The notes below the pieces were generated by a model that worked only from the letters and a program-made list of their open reading frames with translations, did not search any database and was not told where the DNA came from. From NCBI RefSeq assembly GCF_900182705.1, contig NZ_FXTP01000010.1, forward strand, positions 124,001-188,000: a stretch of DNA of 64,000 nt, written 5' to 3'. Positions 61,274-64,000 of this stretch are shown piece after piece (position 1 is the stretch's first letter; each line of letters begins with the position of its first letter). This stretch comes from Gracilimonas mengyeensis. GTDB lineage: Bacteria; Bacteroidota; Rhodothermia; Balneolales; Balneolaceae. A program made the translations under genes and the position numbers.

Positions 61274-63136
61274 TTAGGAATTCGTTGAAGAAAGGGCGTC
61301 GTGGATGTTTTGCTTCAGCTCATCCACAAAGAAAGGCCGGCCAGTAATTTTATTGATGCCTTTGGCCGGGATGAAGTATTTGTCGCGCAGCAATTTTACC
61401 AGTTGCCCGTTATTTACTTCAGGGACCAATACATGCTCAAAGCCTTCCATTAATTCGCCCAAGTTTTTGGGGAAGGGATTCAGGTATTTCAGATGCGCAT
61501 GCGAAATATCCATGCCTTCCTCTATGAGCTCACGCACGGCGGTTCGGATACTTCCGTAAGTAGAACCCCAGCCGATAACCAATGCATCACCGGTTTCCTT
61601 ACCGCTGTCAACCTTTTGCTCGGGGATGAATTCGGCGATGGCATCTACCTTTGCCTGACGCAGCTTCGTCATCTTCTGGTGGTTTTCCGGATCGTAAGAA
61701 ACGTCACCGGTCAGGTCTTGCTTTTCAAGTCCACCTACGCGGTGTTCAATACCGGCTGTTCCGGGAATAGCCCAGGAGCGTACATATCGCTCATCCCGTT
61801 TGTAAGGTAAAAACTTGTCGGTTTCTTCTCCGGTGCGTACTGGTTCAAAGTTTACGGTGATTTTTTTTAAATCTTCCTGCTGGGGAAAACGCCAGGGCTC
61901 GGTACCGTTGGCCAGGTAGCCGTCTGATAGCAAGATCACCGGCACCATGTGCTCCAGTGCAATGCGGCAGGCTTCAAAAGCTGCGTCAAAACAGTCAGAG
62001 GGAGTACCGGGGGCAATCACGGCAATCGGGCTTTCCCCGTTACGGCCATAAAGCGCCTGCATTAAATCAGCCTGCTCGTTTTTGGTGGGCATTCCCGTTG
62101 AAGGTCCGGCGCGCTGCACATTCAAGATTACCAATGGCAGCTCTAGCATGGTAGCCAGCCCGATGGCTTCACCTTTGAGGGCGATGCCGGGACCGGAAGA
62201 ACTGGTGATACCTAAACTTCCTCCAAAAGCAGCCCCAATAGCCGATGAAACGGCTGCAATCTCGTCTTCAGCCTGGAAGGTCATCACCCCAAAATTTTTA
62301 AGTTGTGATAATTCGTGCAAAATATCAGAAGCGGGAGTGATAGGGTAGGAACCGAAAAATAGCGGCAAGTTACTTTGCCGGGCGGCAGAAACCAGACCCA
62401 GCACGGTAGCTTTATTTCCAGTCACGCTTCGGTATTCGCCTTTTGCAATAGGGGCTTTTCTAACCGTGTACTTATCGGTGAAAACTTCGGTGGTTTCCCC
62501 GTAGTTAAAGCCTTCTTTCAGCACCTTGATGTTGCCTTCCGCAATATCCGGCTTGTTCTTAAATTTCTTTTCCAAAAACTCGATAGTAGAATCCAGGGGC
62601 CGGTTGTACATCCAATACAGCAATCCCAGCACAAACATGTTCTTGGATCGCTCTATCTCTTTGTAGCCTAAATCAGAATCTTTCAGGCTTTCTTTGGTAA
62701 GCTTGGTGATATCCACCTCAATAACCTGATGATCGCTAAGGGTGCCATCTTCCAGGGGATTATTTTCTTCGCCGTACTTGGCCAGGTTCAGATTCTTTTT
62801 GTCAAAACCGGAGGTGTTGGCAATGATCACACCGTCTTTTTTCAGCATACCCAGGTTGGCTTTCAGTGCGGCAGCGTTCATGGCTACCAGTACGTCGCAA
62901 TTATCACCGGGCGTCATGATCTCGGTACTTCCAAAATTCAACTGAAAAGAGGAAACGCCGGGGACCGTACCAGCTGGGGCTCGGATTTCGGCGGGAAATT
63001 CGGGAAGGGTTCTCAGATCGTTGCCTTCAAGGGCCGTGGTGTTAGTGAAGAGCGAGCCGGTGAGTTGCATGCCGTCACCGGAATCGCCGGCAAAACGAAT
63101 GGTGACTTTTTCACGGACAATGTCCTTTGCGTCCAT
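61274..63136 (-). CDS. korA: 2-oxoacid:ferredoxin oxidoreductase alpha subunit KorA
   Basis: 620 residues. Gamma-type domain fused at the head (IRFAGDSGDGMQLTGSLF; residues 1-190) and alpha domain behind (GSYPITPASDILHEL; EDEIAAVSSAIGAAFGGSLG; SSGPGIALKGEAIGLA; RAGPSTGMPTKNEQADLMQAL). The fused gamma-alpha layout is the two-subunit Kor type. It acts with KorB, whose gene follows with no gap. Start ATG 63136. Confidence 0.95.
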   Translation of the reverse strand: MDAKDIVREKVTIRFAGDSGDGMQLTGSLFTNTTALEGNDLRTLPEFPAEIRAPAGTVPGVSSFQLNFGSTEIMTPGDNCDVLVAMNAAALKANLGMLKKDGVIIANTSGFDKKNLNLAKYGEENNPLEDGTLSDHQVIEVDITKLTKESLKDSDLGYKEIERSKNMFVLGLLYWMYNRPLDSTIEFLEKKFKNKPDIAEGNIKVLKEGFNYGETTEVFTDKYTVRKAPIAKGEYRSVTGNKATVLGLVSAARQSNLPLFFGSYPITPASDILHELSQLKNFGVMTFQAEDEIAAVSSAIGAAFGGSLGITSSSGPGIALKGEAIGLATMLELPLVILNVQRAGPSTGMPTKNEQADLMQALYGRNGESPIAVIAPGTPSDCFDAAFEACRIALEHMVPVILLSDGYLANGTEPWRFPQQEDLKKITVNFEPVRTGEETDKFLPYKRDERYVRSWAIPGTAGIEHRVGGLEKQDLTGDVSYDPENHQKMTKLRQAKVDAIAEFIPEQKVDSGKETGDALVIGWGSTYGSIRTAVRELIEEGMDISHAHLKYLNPFPKNLGELMEGFEHVLVPEVNNGQLVKLLRDKYFIPAKGINKITGRPFFVDELKQNIHDALSSTNS

Positions 63137-63257
63137 AGGATTACTACTTTATGAGTTAGGTCTGCAAACAGGTAATTCAATTTAGACCTTAAAAGTAGGT
63201 GTAAAATTTTCGGTTCTCAACTTATTATCACATTATAGTGAGGGAAAATACTGCAAT

Positions 63258-63999
63258 TTACACAATCAGTTTTTTGATATCGTCGGCATGGGAACGGCTA
63301 ACTTTTACTTCGGCACCGTCGCTCATCTCAGCTATAAAGCCACCGCCACCATCACTCTGCAAATTCTGCAATTCCTTGATGGCCAAAAGGTACGAGCGGT
63401 GCGAGCGCTGGAATAATTCGGGATCGAGTTTGTCTTCCAGATTTCCCAGACCCGTACTGCAAAGATGAGCGCCGTTTTTAGTGTGAATCTTGGAGTAGTC
63501 GCCCTCAGCCTGTATCCAAATAATATCATCCACGGCTATGGGAATAATTTTAACGCCAACACGTACAAAAAGGCGGTCGGGGTAGGAATTCGGCTGTTTA
63601 TATTGTTGAATGATGGACTGAATACGTTCCTGTTCCTGCTCTTTGGATTCCTGCTTGTTCAAGACCCGCTGCAGGGCTTCGTTGAAACGCTGCTGGGTGT
63701 AAGGTTTTAGCAGGTAATCGATGGCATTTACTTCAAAGGCGCGGAGTGCGTAGGCATCGTGAGCAGTAGAAAAGATAACCTGCGGGATGTTATCCAGTTG
63801 GTCCAGAAGTTCGAATCCATCCATTCCGGGCATTTGGATATCCAGAAAAAGTAAGTCCGCCGGGTTACTGTTAAGATAATCCACAGCTTTGGACGGGGCT
63901 CCGAAAGAGGCTACAATTTCTACCTGATCTATATCTTCCAGGTATTCCTCAACAACCGCCCGCCCGGGTTCTTCATCGTCAACAATAACTGCTTTCAGT
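63258..63999 (-). CDS. LytTR response regulator, N-terminus at the window edge
   Basis: Reads off the right edge: the frame is open to the last bases, where KAVIVDDEEPGRAVVEEYL is the receiver head (acidic DDE), so only a few codons are missing. Phospho-acceptor Asp is in LLFLDIQMPGMDGFE; VNAIDYLLKPY ends the receiver. After a Gln/Glu-rich linker comes a LytTR DNA-binding domain (FVRVGVKIIPIAVDDIIWIQ and YLLAIKELQNL). Partners are LytS-type or HisKA_2 kinases; the kinase at 4196-7174 is of such a type but far away. Targets unknown. Confidence 0.92.
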   Translation of the reverse strand, partial: LKAVIVDDEEPGRAVVEEYLEDIDQVEIVASFGAPSKAVDYLNSNPADLLFLDIQMPGMDGFELLDQLDNIPQVIFSTAHDAYALRAFEVNAIDYLLKPYTQQRFNEALQRVLNKQESKEQEQERIQSIIQQYKQPNSYPDRLFVRVGVKIIPIAVDDIIWIQAEGDYSKIHTKNGAHLCSTGLGNLEDKLDPELFQRSHRSYLLAIKELQNLQSDGGGGFIAEMSDGAEVKVSRSHADDIKKLIV

Positions 64000-64000
64000 G

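Overview
The window looks like chromosomal DNA of a marine or halophilic member of the Bacteroidota/Balneolota side of the FCB group, most like Balneolia such as Gracilimonas or Balneola (inference from gene style; no search was run). Supporting traits are a CotH protein ending in a type IX secretion sorting domain (NYPNPFNP), a TonB-dependent receptor with a carboxypeptidase-regulatory-like N-domain, a hybrid-type propeller/Y_Y_Y sensor kinase, and several TAnnTTTG promoter elements. TTG start codons are frequent (sensor kinase, ECF sigma factor, HAD hydrolase, dnaA). No tRNA, rRNA or CRISPR array was seen.

Left part (1-7.2 kb): the end of an OPT-family transporter, a TolB-propeller/amidohydrolase fusion and a sensor histidine kinase. 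From 7.2 to 21.9 kb lies a phenylacetate catabolic cluster, nearly all on the minus strand: paaA, paaB, paaC, paaD, paaG, paaH, paaI, paaJ, paaY, paaZ and a further enoyl-CoA hydratase. It is broken up by three different toxin-antitoxin pairs, a four-helix (S23) protein, a frameshifted DUF4260 gene and a secreted propeller protein. No paaE reductase, paaK ligase or regulator is visible.

From 22.0 to 24.65 kb is an AT-rich island between paaA and rlmN. It carries an AraC-like regulator, a secreted Cys-rich peptide, a six-bladed propeller protein and a MauE/DoxX-like membrane protein. It is bracketed by the real 3' end of rlmN and by a second, 91% identical copy of only that 3' end, so it appears to have been inserted at rlmN. 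This is the best candidate for an undescribed system.

From 25.8 to 46.9 kb: an ECF sigma/anti-sigma/CpxP-like operon, a Spy-like protein, a zinc metalloprotease lipoprotein, an Old Yellow Enzyme-MarR operon, VOC protein, polyphosphate-type glucokinase, ispH, ybbR, dciA-recF, the CotH/T9SS protein, enolase, a HAD phosphatase, an outer-membrane protein and prmC. From 47.0 to 51.0 kb is a candidate oriC with DnaA boxes followed by dnaA-folB-folK-deoxynucleoside kinase-small membrane protein-TPR. From 51 to 64 kb: a conserved hydrolase-like protein, a nonsense-broken yjbQ, a TonB receptor, a repeat element with a decayed DUF559 endonuclease, rsgA-SDR, a porin, DUF4199 protein, Na/Ca exchanger, korAB and a LytTR response regulator cut by the edge. 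Intergenic regions are rich in degenerate word repeats, heptamer arrays and imperfect palindromes.
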